Below are positions 9,274-15,842 of a stretch of 17,868 bases of DNA, piece by piece (within the stretch, counting starts at the first letter, position 1; each line of letters begins with the position of its first letter). The notes beneath the pieces are model-generated. The model was given only the letters and a program-made list of their open reading frames with translations. It was not told the origin of the DNA and ran no database searches. Position numbers and translations under genes: made by a program. This DNA is from JBBDNV01 sp040877415 (GTDB lineage: Bacteria; Planctomycetota; Planctomycetia; Pirellulales; PALSA-1355). The stretch is from positions 1 through 17,868 of the forward strand of contig JBBDNV010000124.1 in the NCBI GenBank assembly GCA_040877415.1. The letters run 5' to 3'.

Positions 9274-9879
9274 ATGGTCGCCGCAACGGGTCGACAGGCG
9301 CTGCTCCTGTCCTATCTCACCGTCGGGTACAACATTCTCGAGGGAGTCGCGTCGCTGGTATGTGCGGGGCTGGCCGGCAGCGCGGCATTGCTCGGTTTCG
9401 GGATCGACAGTTTCGTCGAGTCCCTGTCCGGGCTGATCATGGTGTGGCGATTCAGCAGGCCCGGCGAGGATCGCGAACGGACGGCCATTCGCCTCGTGGG
9501 ATCGGCGCTGGTGATTCTCGCGGCCTACGTCGCCTACGAGTCGGCGGCACAACTCTATCTTCGGCAAGCACCCGAGCCAAGCCCCTTGGGCATTGTGATT
9601 GCCCTGATCTCGCTCGTGGCCATGCCGGGGCTCTATTTCGCCAAGCGCAGCGTCGGCCAGGGCATCCGCAGTCGAAGTCTTCTGGCGGACGCGAAACAGA
9701 CGCTCGGCTGTATTCTGCTTTCGGTCGCGCTCGTCGTGGGATTGGGGTTAAACTATTCGCTCGGTTGGTGGCAGGCCGATCCGATTGCAGGCCTTGTTAT
9801 TTCCATTTTCCTGACCCGGGAAGGCTATCGGGCATTGACGGCCGGCGAAGCCTGCCAATGCCAGGAGGAAAACGCGTGA
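9274..9879 (+). CDS. CDF-like cation transporter, membrane domain only
   Basis: A 201-residue membrane protein with about five to six hydrophobic segments, resembling the transmembrane half of cation diffusion facilitators that export divalent metals. Candidate metal ligands are D45 and E49 in GFGIDSFVES (second helix), D139 in LLADAKQT (fifth helix) and D169 in the ADPIAGLVIS motif of the last helix, which is typical of the family. The usual cytoplasmic C-terminal metal-sensing domain is missing; the protein ends instead with a short GEACQCQ tail whose two cysteines could bind metal. The ATG at 9274 was chosen because upstream in-frame residues overlap the ATPase gene and are not hydrophobic. 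A TACAAT at 9262-9267 only six bases before the ATG would give a leaderless transcript if used, but no -35 partner is seen. The next gene overlaps its stop. Confidence 0.8.
   Translation: MVAATGRQALLLSYLTVGYNILEGVASLVCAGLAGSAALLGFGIDSFVESLSGLIMVWRFSRPGEDRERTAIRLVGSALVILAAYVAYESAAQLYLRQAPEPSPLGIVIALISLVAMPGLYFAKRSVGQGIRSRSLLADAKQTLGCILLSVALVVGLGLNYSLGWWQADPIAGLVISIFLTREGYRALTAGEACQCQEENA
9863..9868 (+). promoter_or_regulatory. Shine-Dalgarno that fixes the GTG start of the secreted-protein gene
   Basis: AGGAGG at 9863-9868 lies seven bases before the GTG at 9876, inside the last codons of the transporter gene. It favours GTG 9876 over the in-frame ATG at 9858, which lies upstream of the site. 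Confidence 0.7.
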
Positions 9880-10442
9880 ATCGCGGATCGTGTGGCCGCT
9901 CGATAGTTGCGCGCCAGGGCGGCGCCTGCATCGCATTGATATCGGTCGCCGCCATTGCCTTGGCGCGCGACGATTCGGCCGCCTGGCAGCCGTGCGAGAC
10001 GGCCACGATCGAGCACGGTGAACTCCGGGTGCTGTTTCGCGACAACAGCCAGTCGCCGCGCGTGCTGAGCGGCGTCGACGCTCTGGTGAACGTCGGCCGC
10101 GCGCCGGGATTCGACAAACTGAATTTGTGGAGCTACGATTGGCCGCGGTACACCAGGCCGTTTTACTTCGGCCGCGCGGCGCGCGGCATGGCGCTGGTCA
10201 TGATGTTCGACAAGGCCTACGCCGAGGGGGACGAGATTCGCATGAGCCTCTTCAAGTTCAAGGTTCGGAAATTCCCCCGGCCGGCCTTCGACTGGCAATA
10301 CGTCATTCACCAGGTGGAGCCCGGACGGGAATACGGATTTCGGGCCCGGCTGGCGTGGAAGCCGTTTGTCGATGCCGACGATTGCCGGCGGGAATATGAT
10401 CGCTGGATCGCCGAGCTGGCCGGCGCCAAGCGCGGCGATTGA
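9876..10442 (+). CDS. Small secreted protein of unknown function
   Basis: A 188-residue protein that I do not recognise. It begins with a GTG that overlaps the TGA of the transporter gene (GTGA) and is preceded by a strong AGGAGG, so the two genes are translationally coupled. The N-terminus looks like a signal peptide: basic residues up to about 13, a hydrophobic core ACIALISVAAIALA, and a likely signal peptidase I cut after ALA, around residue 31. The mature part looks beta-rich, with a short hydrophobic strand (ARGMALVMMFDKAY) and many aromatic residues, and ends in a polar helix. No catalytic motif or repeat is visible. Coupling to the transporter suggests a shared task, for instance in the periplasm, but that is inference. 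Confidence 0.72.
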   Translation: MNRGSCGRSIVARQGGACIALISVAAIALARDDSAAWQPCETATIEHGELRVLFRDNSQSPRVLSGVDALVNVGRAPGFDKLNLWSYDWPRYTRPFYFGRAARGMALVMMFDKAYAEGDEIRMSLFKFKVRKFPRPAFDWQYVIHQVEPGREYGFRARLAWKPFVDADDCRREYDRWIAELAGAKRGD

Positions 10443-10499
10443 ACCCGTTCGTCCGGCGTTTTTCGGCAAGTCCGGGCGGTCATGGCCCGCTCGTTCGCC

Positions 10500-10528
10500 T
10501 TGCTCCGATCCGGCCGGTCGCCTATGAT
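10500..10528 (+). promoter_or_regulatory. Candidate promoter for the J-domain gene
   Basis: TTGCTC at 10500-10505 (3 of 6) and TATGAT at 10523-10528 (5 of 6) have a 17-base spacer and lie 22 bases before the ATG at 10551. The -35 is poor, so this is tentative. Confidence 0.35.
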
Positions 10529-10550
10529 AGCTGCCGGGTGATGGTGGCTC

Positions 10551-10967
10551 ATGACGCAATCTGGACCCTGGCCCAATACGCTCGACCTGATCGCGACGGT
10601 CACGTTTTTGGCGCTCGTTCTTCTCTTGCCCGCGCTGGGCTACGTGTTCATGGTGCTGGATATCCGGGCGTACCTGCGCTCGCTCGAGCGCAGGCTGATC
10701 CTGGCGGCGCAATCGTTGCGCGGCATTCCGGCCTGGGCCCGTTACCACACGCCGCGCTCGGTTGCGGCGCTTGGCCTGTTGATGCCCTGCACCGAAGAGG
10801 AGTTGAAGCGGGCCTACCGGCAGCGGGTCATGCAATTGCACCCCGATCGCGGCGGCGACCAGCGCCGATTTCTGCTGTTGCAGGCCCACTTTGAAGAGGC
10901 CCTGGCGATCGTCACCGGCCGCTCGGGCGCGGACGCATCCTCGTGTGCGGGCCGCAGTGCCGCCTAA
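10551..10967 (+). CDS. Membrane-anchored protein with C-terminal J domain
   Basis: A 138-residue protein with one N-terminal membrane helix (about 12-36) and a J-domain-like region at 78-122. The region contains the diagnostic HPD motif at 97-99 (LHPDRGGD), a preceding basic helix KRAYRQRVMQLHPD and a following helix LLLQAHFEEALAIV. J domains stimulate the ATPase of a DnaK/Hsp70 partner, so this would recruit Hsp70 to the inner membrane. The order of membrane helix first and J domain last is that of the TIM14/DjlA-like small co-chaperones rather than of DnaJ itself; there are no G/F-rich or zinc domains. It is the last plus-strand gene before the strand switch. No substrate or partner can be inferred from the neighbours. 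Confidence 0.8.
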   Translation: MTQSGPWPNTLDLIATVTFLALVLLLPALGYVFMVLDIRAYLRSLERRLILAAQSLRGIPAWARYHTPRSVAALGLLMPCTEEELKRAYRQRVMQLHPDRGGDQRRFLLLQAHFEEALAIVTGRSGADASSCAGRSAA

Positions 10968-10972
10968 CAGGC

Positions 10973-11061
10973 CGTTGAAAAATGGGACTGGCTCCGAGCA
11001 CGTCCCGGCAAGACCCGCGAAAAACGGCGGTCGCGAGGTGCCTGTCCCAGTTTTTCAACCG
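10973..11061. repeat. REP/MITE-like imperfect palindrome between convergent genes
   Basis: The left arm begins at 10973 (CGTTGAAAAATGGGACTGG) and matches the reverse complement of 11041-11061 with only small gaps and T/A changes. The match continues weakly inward: ACTGGCTCC on one side against ACAGGCACC on the other. The element starts five bases after the stop of the J-domain gene. Such GGGACAGG/CCTGTCCC palindromes ending in TTGAAAAA are, as I recall, dispersed in planctomycete genomes and may be mobilised by RAYT (TnpA_REP) transposases; none is encoded here. Confidence 0.65.
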
Positions 11062-11067
11062 CTGCTA

Positions 11068-11096
11068 AGAGAACATTTCGCGGGCGATTGTTCTCT
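11068..11096 (+). terminator. Hairpin between convergent genes, possible terminator
   Basis: Perfect 8-bp arms AGAGAACA (11068-11075) and TGTTCTCT (11089-11096) enclose 13 bases and are followed on the plus strand by a pyrimidine-rich run with TCTTTTCTTT. The stem is AT-rich, so termination would be weak. It would serve the J-domain gene. Confidence 0.35.
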
Positions 11097-11113
11097 CCCT
11101 TCTGTCTTTTCTT

Positions 11114-12676
11114 TCACTTGGCCAGCAGGGCTTCGATCATCCAGTCGCCGCCGACGTCGGCTGCGCGCGATTCCATCCCCGGCAAGCCGGCGCGCGAGTG
11201 CGATCCGTCGGTGCTGTCGTCGACGCTCACGTAAACGCCCTTGGTCCGTTCGGCCCGAAAATCGAGGCAGATCCAAAATTCCTTGGGCACTTCGATCGGC
11301 TTGGGAAACTTGATTTCGATCCAACCCTCCGACCCGCGCTTGAATCGGGCGTACGGCCCCGTTTTCGTGGCCAGGGTGTCCGTCATGTCGGAATTGAGGA
11401 AGTAGATCATGAAATCTTCCTTGGGCGGCTGGGGCAGTCCGTAGCGCGAGCCGTGAATGCGGATGCCCGCCACCTTGGCGTCTTCGTCGGGCAGAGTAAA
11501 TGAAATCATCTCGCCCGATCCGCCGAGGCTGCGTTTGCCCTCGGCCTTGCCGTCGTTATAGCTCAAGCGGTCCGGGCGGGGCTTGTTGGTCGTTTTGGTC
11601 TGCGCCGCGGCCGAAGCGATCGGCCCTTCGACGAGCGAAGCCGCCGCGGCCACCAACAGGATGGCCATCGACACGGCGGCGAGATTCCACCAGCGCGGAC
11701 TGGTGTGTTCCAGCGGTAAGCGACGCGCAACGAGCATGACCACTCTCCTGTGCAGATCGGAAATCCGGCCACCAAAACCGAGGCCCGCGGCCAACATGGG
11801 CCGCGGCGCGCGGATGGCCGAAAGGGTTAAAAACTCGGCGTAATCTTCCGCCGCCTCGCCGCGGCTGGGCGCGGCCGCGTCCGCCAAATAGTCCTGGCAG
11901 ACGTACAATTGACGGCGCAAGTACCAGTACAGCGGCTGCCAGTAGTAGAGCCAGCACAACAAGCTGCCGGCCGTCCAGCTCGCCAGATCGCCGCGCTCGA
12001 CGTGCGACCACTCGTGGGCCAGGGCCCAACGCAACTGCTGCAGGTCGGCAGCGGCGCAAAAGTCGGTCGGCAGCACGATCGTGACCCGCCACCAACCGAA
12101 GGCGTTCGGCTGGCTCACAAGCGGCGAGGCGACCAGCCGCACGCGGTCGCCGGCCGTTCCGGCCACGCCGCGAAATACGCTTTTGCATCGCGCGTCGGCC
12201 GAACACGAGGCGCGCAACACGCGCCGCACCGCAATCCGTCCCAGCACCAACCAGGCCTCCACGGCGGCGGCGCCCAAGAGATAGGCACCGACAACCCACC
12301 TGCGATAGTCGCCCGAGCGGGCCGAAACGCGGCCGGGCGTCGCGACCGCCGCTTGCGGCGCGGCGCTTGGCCGATTCGCCGCCAGCGGCGGTTGTCGGTT
12401 CGCGCGAGCCTGTCGCGCAGGCCCGGCCGACGGCGCATCTCGCACGACCTCCGACGGCCGCCAGTCGACGGCACTTACGACGGACCACCGAGGATAGCCG
12501 GGCACCAGACTCACGAGCGGCAACGCGGCCAGCCCCCCAAGCGCCAGCTCGATCACCCGGATTCGCCGCGCGGGCTGGCGCATCGCAATCACTGCGGCCG
12601 AGGCGACCAGCAGCACGAGCGAACTGGCGGCCGCCAGCGAAACGAGGACGTCAAACAGCCACCCGGTCGACGGCAT
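11114..12676 (-). CDS. M56 (BlaR1/MecR1-like) membrane metallopeptidase with extra C-terminal domain
   Basis: A 520-residue membrane protein. N-terminal helices at about 6-32 and 41-60, another at 127-148 and one at 330-352 frame a cytoplasmic M56 peptidase domain with the zinc motif HEWSH at 221-225. A probable third ligand is D262 in CQDYLAD, where the family often has Glu. After the last helix comes a soluble domain (about 360-520), rich in predicted strands, containing DGKAEGKRSLGGSG and HGSRYGLPQPPKEDF and presumably outside the membrane. Family members of the BlaR1 type sense a ligand outside and cleave a BlaI-type repressor inside. Here the sensor is not a penicillin-binding domain and no BlaI gene is adjacent. 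The ATG at 12676 has a GGAGG six bases upstream (CCTCC at 12683-12687 on the plus strand). Its promoter lies between two palindromes. Confidence 0.85.
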   Translation of the reverse strand: MPSTGWLFDVLVSLAAASSLVLLVASAAVIAMRQPARRIRVIELALGGLAALPLVSLVPGYPRWSVVSAVDWRPSEVVRDAPSAGPARQARANRQPPLAANRPSAAPQAAVATPGRVSARSGDYRRWVVGAYLLGAAAVEAWLVLGRIAVRRVLRASCSADARCKSVFRGVAGTAGDRVRLVASPLVSQPNAFGWWRVTIVLPTDFCAAADLQQLRWALAHEWSHVERGDLASWTAGSLLCWLYYWQPLYWYLRRQLYVCQDYLADAAAPSRGEAAEDYAEFLTLSAIRAPRPMLAAGLGFGGRISDLHRRVVMLVARRLPLEHTSPRWWNLAAVSMAILLVAAAASLVEGPIASAAAQTKTTNKPRPDRLSYNDGKAEGKRSLGGSGEMISFTLPDEDAKVAGIRIHGSRYGLPQPPKEDFMIYFLNSDMTDTLATKTGPYARFKRGSEGWIEIKFPKPIEVPKEFWICLDFRAERTKGVYVSVDDSTDGSHSRAGLPGMESRAADVGGDWMIEALLAK

Positions 12677-12749
12677 GGTGCACCTCCACGGCTCGCTCCC
12701 CCCGGGCGTGTTGTCGCGAAACGAGCACGGGGCCCGGGGGTCCCCATTC

Positions 12750-12765
12750 ACCTAACAACTTAGGT
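12750..12765. promoter_or_regulatory. Proximal operator-like palindrome of the M56 gene
   Basis: ACCTAA-CAAC-TTAGGT, perfect 6-bp arms. It begins two bases downstream of the -10 of the M56 promoter and would cover the expected transcription start, an ideal position for a repressor. It shares CCTAA-N4-TTAGG with the palindrome at 12804. Confidence 0.6.
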
Positions 12766-12766
12766 C

Positions 12767-12794
12767 AATCTACCAAACGGCGGTCGCCTGTCAA
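12767..12794 (-). promoter_or_regulatory. Sigma70-type promoter of the M56 gene
   Basis: Read on the minus strand: a perfect TTGACA (12794 to 12789), a 16-base spacer, then TAGATT (12772 to 12767, 4 of 6). The expected start is near 12760, giving a leader of about 85 bases before the ATG at 12676. It sits exactly between the two palindromes. Confidence 0.6.
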
Positions 12795-12803
12795 GACGGT
12801 TCG

Positions 12804-12817
12804 CCTAAAGTTTTAGG
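12804..12817. promoter_or_regulatory. Distal operator-like palindrome of the M56 gene
   Basis: CCTAAA-GT-TTTAGG, perfect 6-bp arms. It overlaps the stop codon and last codons of the upstream membrane-protein gene and lies nine bases upstream of the TTGACA. Its centre is 53 bp (five helical turns) from the centre of the proximal palindrome. Confidence 0.55.
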
Positions 12818-13590
12818 TGGACCATTTCGCCGCGCACGCGGGCCGCGGCCAGGATCGAGAACGCGATCAGCATCTGGCCGGGGCCGTACGTGAGCCAGAC
12901 GCATTCGGTGTCGTGGGCGAACGAGCCGCGAAACAGCTCGAAGGCCAGAATCAGATCGCTCGCCAGAAACAGCGCGGCGCCCAGTGCCAGCGGCAATAAT
13001 CGCCGCTCTTGAAACGCCATGCCGGCCGCCACGCCCGCCGTGCCCGCCAATAAAAGCGAGTAGGCGAGCGCGGGCCAAACGAGCGGCCGGCGCTCGGTCC
13101 CCTGCATCACCACAAAATACCAGGTCACCAGTCCGATCAATTGCCAGACGATGACCGAGATGATCATGGCTCGCCGATTCGTCAAGCCGGCCGCCCGCGC
13201 AAACCACAGGCAGCCGGCGATATACGCGACGTGCCCCAGCCCGAAGGCGACGATCCCGCCCAGCGTCGCATCGGGAAGCGGCACGAAGCGGAGCAAGCCG
13301 GCGTTAAAGAAATCGCCGATCGCCCCGAGCGTCATGCCGATGGCAATGGCCAGGGCGAACGTGCCGACGGCCACCGCGCGCCAATTTACAGAAGCCCACC
13401 AGGCTGTAACGACCAGCACGACGGACGAACCCATCCGCAAGGCCGTAGGCCCGGACCCGCCGTGCCCCTTGAAATTGCCCACGAGCAGGGCGGCCGCCAA
13501 CAGTCCGGCCCACACGAGCCACAGCAAAGTGAAACTCGCCAGTGGGGCCGCGCGCGCCGCGCTTGAGTCGCTCGCATTGACGTTGGCCAT
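12805..13590 (-). CDS. YhhN/TMEM86-like multi-pass membrane protein
   Basis: A 261-residue protein with about eight hydrophobic helices. It resembles the YhhN/TMEM86 family, whose animal member is a lysoplasmalogenase cleaving vinyl-ether lysolipids; the bacterial role is poorly known. Family-like polar residues inside helices are present: GDFFNAG at 92-98, GH at 119-120 in GLGHVAYIAG, and SDLILAF at 211-217. The ATG at 13590 was chosen; an in-frame ATG at 13611 would add seven residues and has a purine run too close to it. It follows the DUF502 gene by 39 bp on the same strand, so the two may be co-transcribed. Its last codons carry one of the M56 operator palindromes. Confidence 0.75.
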   Translation of the reverse strand: MANVNASDSSAARAAPLASFTLLWLVWAGLLAAALLVGNFKGHGGSGPTALRMGSSVVLVVTAWWASVNWRAVAVGTFALAIAIGMTLGAIGDFFNAGLLRFVPLPDATLGGIVAFGLGHVAYIAGCLWFARAAGLTNRRAMIISVIVWQLIGLVTWYFVVMQGTERRPLVWPALAYSLLLAGTAGVAAGMAFQERRLLPLALGAALFLASDLILAFELFRGSFAHDTECVWLTYGPGQMLIAFSILAAARVRGEMVHLKL

Positions 13591-13629
13591 CGCTGGTCCG
13601 CCTGTTTTCATCCCCTGTTTATCGCGCCG

Positions 13630-14385
13630 TCAATCCTTGGGGACTGCCTGCTTGACGCGCGGGGCCGGTGCGCCTTCGGCGGGAAAGTATTGTATCTCCT
13701 CGGGTACGGTCAGGCCGAACGACACCAAGGCCTGAATCGCTTCTTCCAGGCTCCAGTCGAGCTCGGTCACTTCGTCTTCGGGCACCAACAGCACGTAGCC
13801 CGACATGGGCATGGGCGCCGTGGGGACGTATACGCAGAGGATCGTTTTGCCGGTGGTCTGGTCGCGGCAGGTGGCAGTGACGAACGCGGGCACGCGCATT
13901 CCCAGGTGCGGGAACGAGACGAGCACGACGCGTTTGAAGCGCGACATGTCGCCCGAGCTGCCCAACGACTGGAACACGCGGCTGGCGGCGCTATAGATCG
14001 AAGTGACGAACGGCACGCGCAACAGGAAGTGATCGACCAGGTTGGCCACGCGGCTGCGGGCCACGAAGCCCAGGAAGTACAAGAGGATGCCGACTAGCGC
14101 CAGGCCGACCAGGGGAGCGGCGTACTCGAGCACGGCGTCGACGCGGCTGCCGGTGGTCAGCCGCATGACCAGCCGCGACATGGGCGAGATGAGGTACAGG
14201 TCGAGCGTGGTGTAGAGCCAGTACACGATCCAGAAGGTGACGACGAACGGCAAGACCAAGAGCAGGCCGGCGATCATCCGTCCGCGCAGATGGGCCAGCG
14301 CGGCCGCGAGGCCTTGTTTGGTGGGTGGGGCCGGCAGCCCGACGAGCGGGTTGGCGGTTTCTTTGCGTGTCACTTCGCGTTCCAT
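13630..14385 (-). CDS. DUF502 family membrane protein
   Basis: A 251-residue protein with two membrane helices (about 38-60 and 88-108) followed by a soluble domain. Family hallmarks of DUF502 are visible: the first helix with VLPFVVTFWIVYW, the RVPFVTSIYSAASRVFQSL stretch after the second helix, FPHLGMRVPAFVT near 158-170, and VPTAPMPMSGYVLLVPEDEV near 187-206. The function of the family is unknown; it occurs in many bacteria and in plants. The ATG at 14385 was preferred to a TTG at 14421, which would add twelve residues with no family character. No clear Shine-Dalgarno is seen. A 39-bp gap leads to the YhhN-like gene downstream. Confidence 0.88.
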   Translation of the reverse strand: MEREVTRKETANPLVGLPAPPTKQGLAAALAHLRGRMIAGLLLVLPFVVTFWIVYWLYTTLDLYLISPMSRLVMRLTTGSRVDAVLEYAAPLVGLALVGILLYFLGFVARSRVANLVDHFLLRVPFVTSIYSAASRVFQSLGSSGDMSRFKRVVLVSFPHLGMRVPAFVTATCRDQTTGKTILCVYVPTAPMPMSGYVLLVPEDEVTELDWSLEEAIQALVSFGLTVPEEIQYFPAEGAPAPRVKQAVPKD

Positions 14386-14594
14386 CGGACGGTCACACCC
14401 CGAACACGGAGCTCCTCGCAATATCCAGCCATCCGAAATGCCACGTGAACCGCCCCCGCAGCGCCGGCACCCGCCACCGGTTCATTGTGTCCGCCGACCG
14501 AGCGTCCGTAAAGTTCCGTCGCGCGCGGCGGCTGGATGATGGCAACGCCGCCGGCAGCCGGCGTTTTGAGCACGTGGCGGACTGCGAGAAGAAT

Positions 14595-14613
14595 CCCCCG
14601 GCAAAGCCGGGGG
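14595..14613 (-). terminator. GC-rich hairpin downstream of the secretin-like gene
   Basis: Perfect 8-bp arms CCCCCGGC and GCCGGGGG around an AAA loop, about 40 bases after the stop of the minus-strand gene. On that strand it is followed by ATTCTTCTC, only moderately T-rich. It may be a terminator or a copy of a dispersed palindrome. A second, weaker stem (AACGCCG with CGGCGTT, 14544-14565) lies nearby. Nothing else was recognised in the 266-bp gap 14386-14651. Confidence 0.45.
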
Positions 14614-14651
14614 CTGAGGGTGGGCTACGGGTTATCGGGCCTTCCCGGCTA

Positions 14652-15842
14652 TCACGCCCCGGTCGAGTGGACTTCGATCACGAGGTAGAGTCCCGCGCGG
14701 CCGCCCGGAAGATCGGATTTTTCAGCCGGCGGCCCATCCTCGGTCCGGCTTCCATCGCCCGGGAAGCTGATCCCGCCGACCAGCACCGGCTTATCGAGCG
14801 GCATCCGCAAGCTGGTGGAGAGCTGCTGGGCCGTCACGTTGATCCGATCGACCTCGATTGTGACGTCGCTGTCGGGCGTCGTGCCGATGTGGGCGGCTTT
14901 GGCCGACTTCTCCCAGCGCGTCACGGAACTGTGCAGATCGACCAGCACGCCGTCGCCGTCCGGCAATGCCGAGGGAGTTATTTGCAGCAGTATGCCCAGA
15001 TGGGGCGAGAGCATGACGGGCTGGTAACCCACTTGCGTGCCGCCGACGACCGGGATCGCTCCGCCGACGACGCTCTCTATTCGTCCCGAGACGATGTGCA
15101 CCATCTGCCCATTAAAGCAGGTGATTTGGCCGGCGTAGCGCTCCGCGTCGGTGGGCAGCGCGGCCAGTGCTTTTGCGTCGAGGGTCTGGCCCGTGGAGGG
15201 AGGCTGTTTGGCGTCGGGTTTTTCCGCCAGCCCGGCACGTTGTTCGTCGTCGAGCAAGAACCACCGGGCACGGATCGTGATCATGCGCAGGGCGCCGCTT
15301 TCGCGCTTCAGCGCGTCGAGAAACTCCTGCACTTTGGATTGGATGGCGGGCGTTTGGCGGATGGCGAGCGCTCCGCCGATCTGGGAAATGGACCCCGGGC
15401 CGCCAACGTCGTCCCAGGACTCAGGTTCGACGACGGTTTTGATGGCGTCGATCAACTGGTCCATGCTGATGGCCGTCTCTTGGGAGGGCCCGGGCCGGTT
15501 TTGTGCCGGCCTCTCTCCGCCACCGCCGCCGCCGACCACGGCTCCGGGGCCGACTTGCGCCAAGCGATCGGGAACTTGAAACATGCCGCCGCCCATGCCA
15601 CCACCCATGACGCCCATGCCGCTCGTGACGGGGCTTGACGACTTGTTGGCCCCTTGCATCTGCGGCAAATAGGTTCCTTCGTACGGATAGTTCGGCACGG
15701 GCGACACGAGATCGACTACTCGGTAGACTTTGACGACCCACTCTTCGCCGGCGGGTTTTGCTTTTTGCTGAGCCTTGACCAGCGCGGGCCCGAGAGGCAC
15801 GAGGGCCAACAACAAAACCAATCGACTTGAAATGCGATTCAT
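14652..15842 (-). CDS. Secreted secretin-like protein, no recognisable pore domain
   Basis: A 396-residue exported protein. The signal peptide is residues 1-24, with a likely cut after VKA. Next comes a Gly/Met-rich linker (about 74-110). Residues 125-180 resemble a secretin N1/STN-type domain, with IKTVVEPESW, the ALAIRQTP motif and a closing helix VQEFLDALKR. The C-terminal part (about 240-395) has strands such as GQMVHIVSG, LGILLQITP and VLVDLHSSVTRW that recall the region following N-domains in secretins, but the long conserved secretin barrel is not evident. It might scaffold or bind envelope partners rather than form a pore. Its ATG overlaps the stop of the HEAT-repeat gene by four bases (ATGA), and a GGGGGG run lies about nine bases upstream. 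It ends the sigma-factor operon. Confidence 0.7.
   Translation of the reverse strand: MNRISSRLVLLLALVPLGPALVKAQQKAKPAGEEWVVKVYRVVDLVSPVPNYPYEGTYLPQMQGANKSSSPVTSGMGVMGGGMGGGMFQVPDRLAQVGPGAVVGGGGGGERPAQNRPGPSQETAISMDQLIDAIKTVVEPESWDDVGGPGSISQIGGALAIRQTPAIQSKVQEFLDALKRESGALRMITIRARWFLLDDEQRAGLAEKPDAKQPPSTGQTLDAKALAALPTDAERYAGQITCFNGQMVHIVSGRIESVVGGAIPVVGGTQVGYQPVMLSPHLGILLQITPSALPDGDGVLVDLHSSVTRWEKSAKAAHIGTTPDSDVTIEVDRINVTAQQLSTSLRMPLDKPVLVGGISFPGDGSRTEDGPPAEKSDLPGGRAGLYLVIEVHSTGA

Noticed and set aside
12677..12751. GTG at 12751 as an earlier start for the M56 protein
   Set aside because: It lies inside the proximal palindrome close to the expected transcription start, and the ATG at 12676 has an ideal Shine-Dalgarno.
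14325..15638. A 437-codon plus-strand frame
   Set aside because: Antisense to the secretin-like gene, which has a signal peptide and operon coupling; the plus-strand product has no motif.
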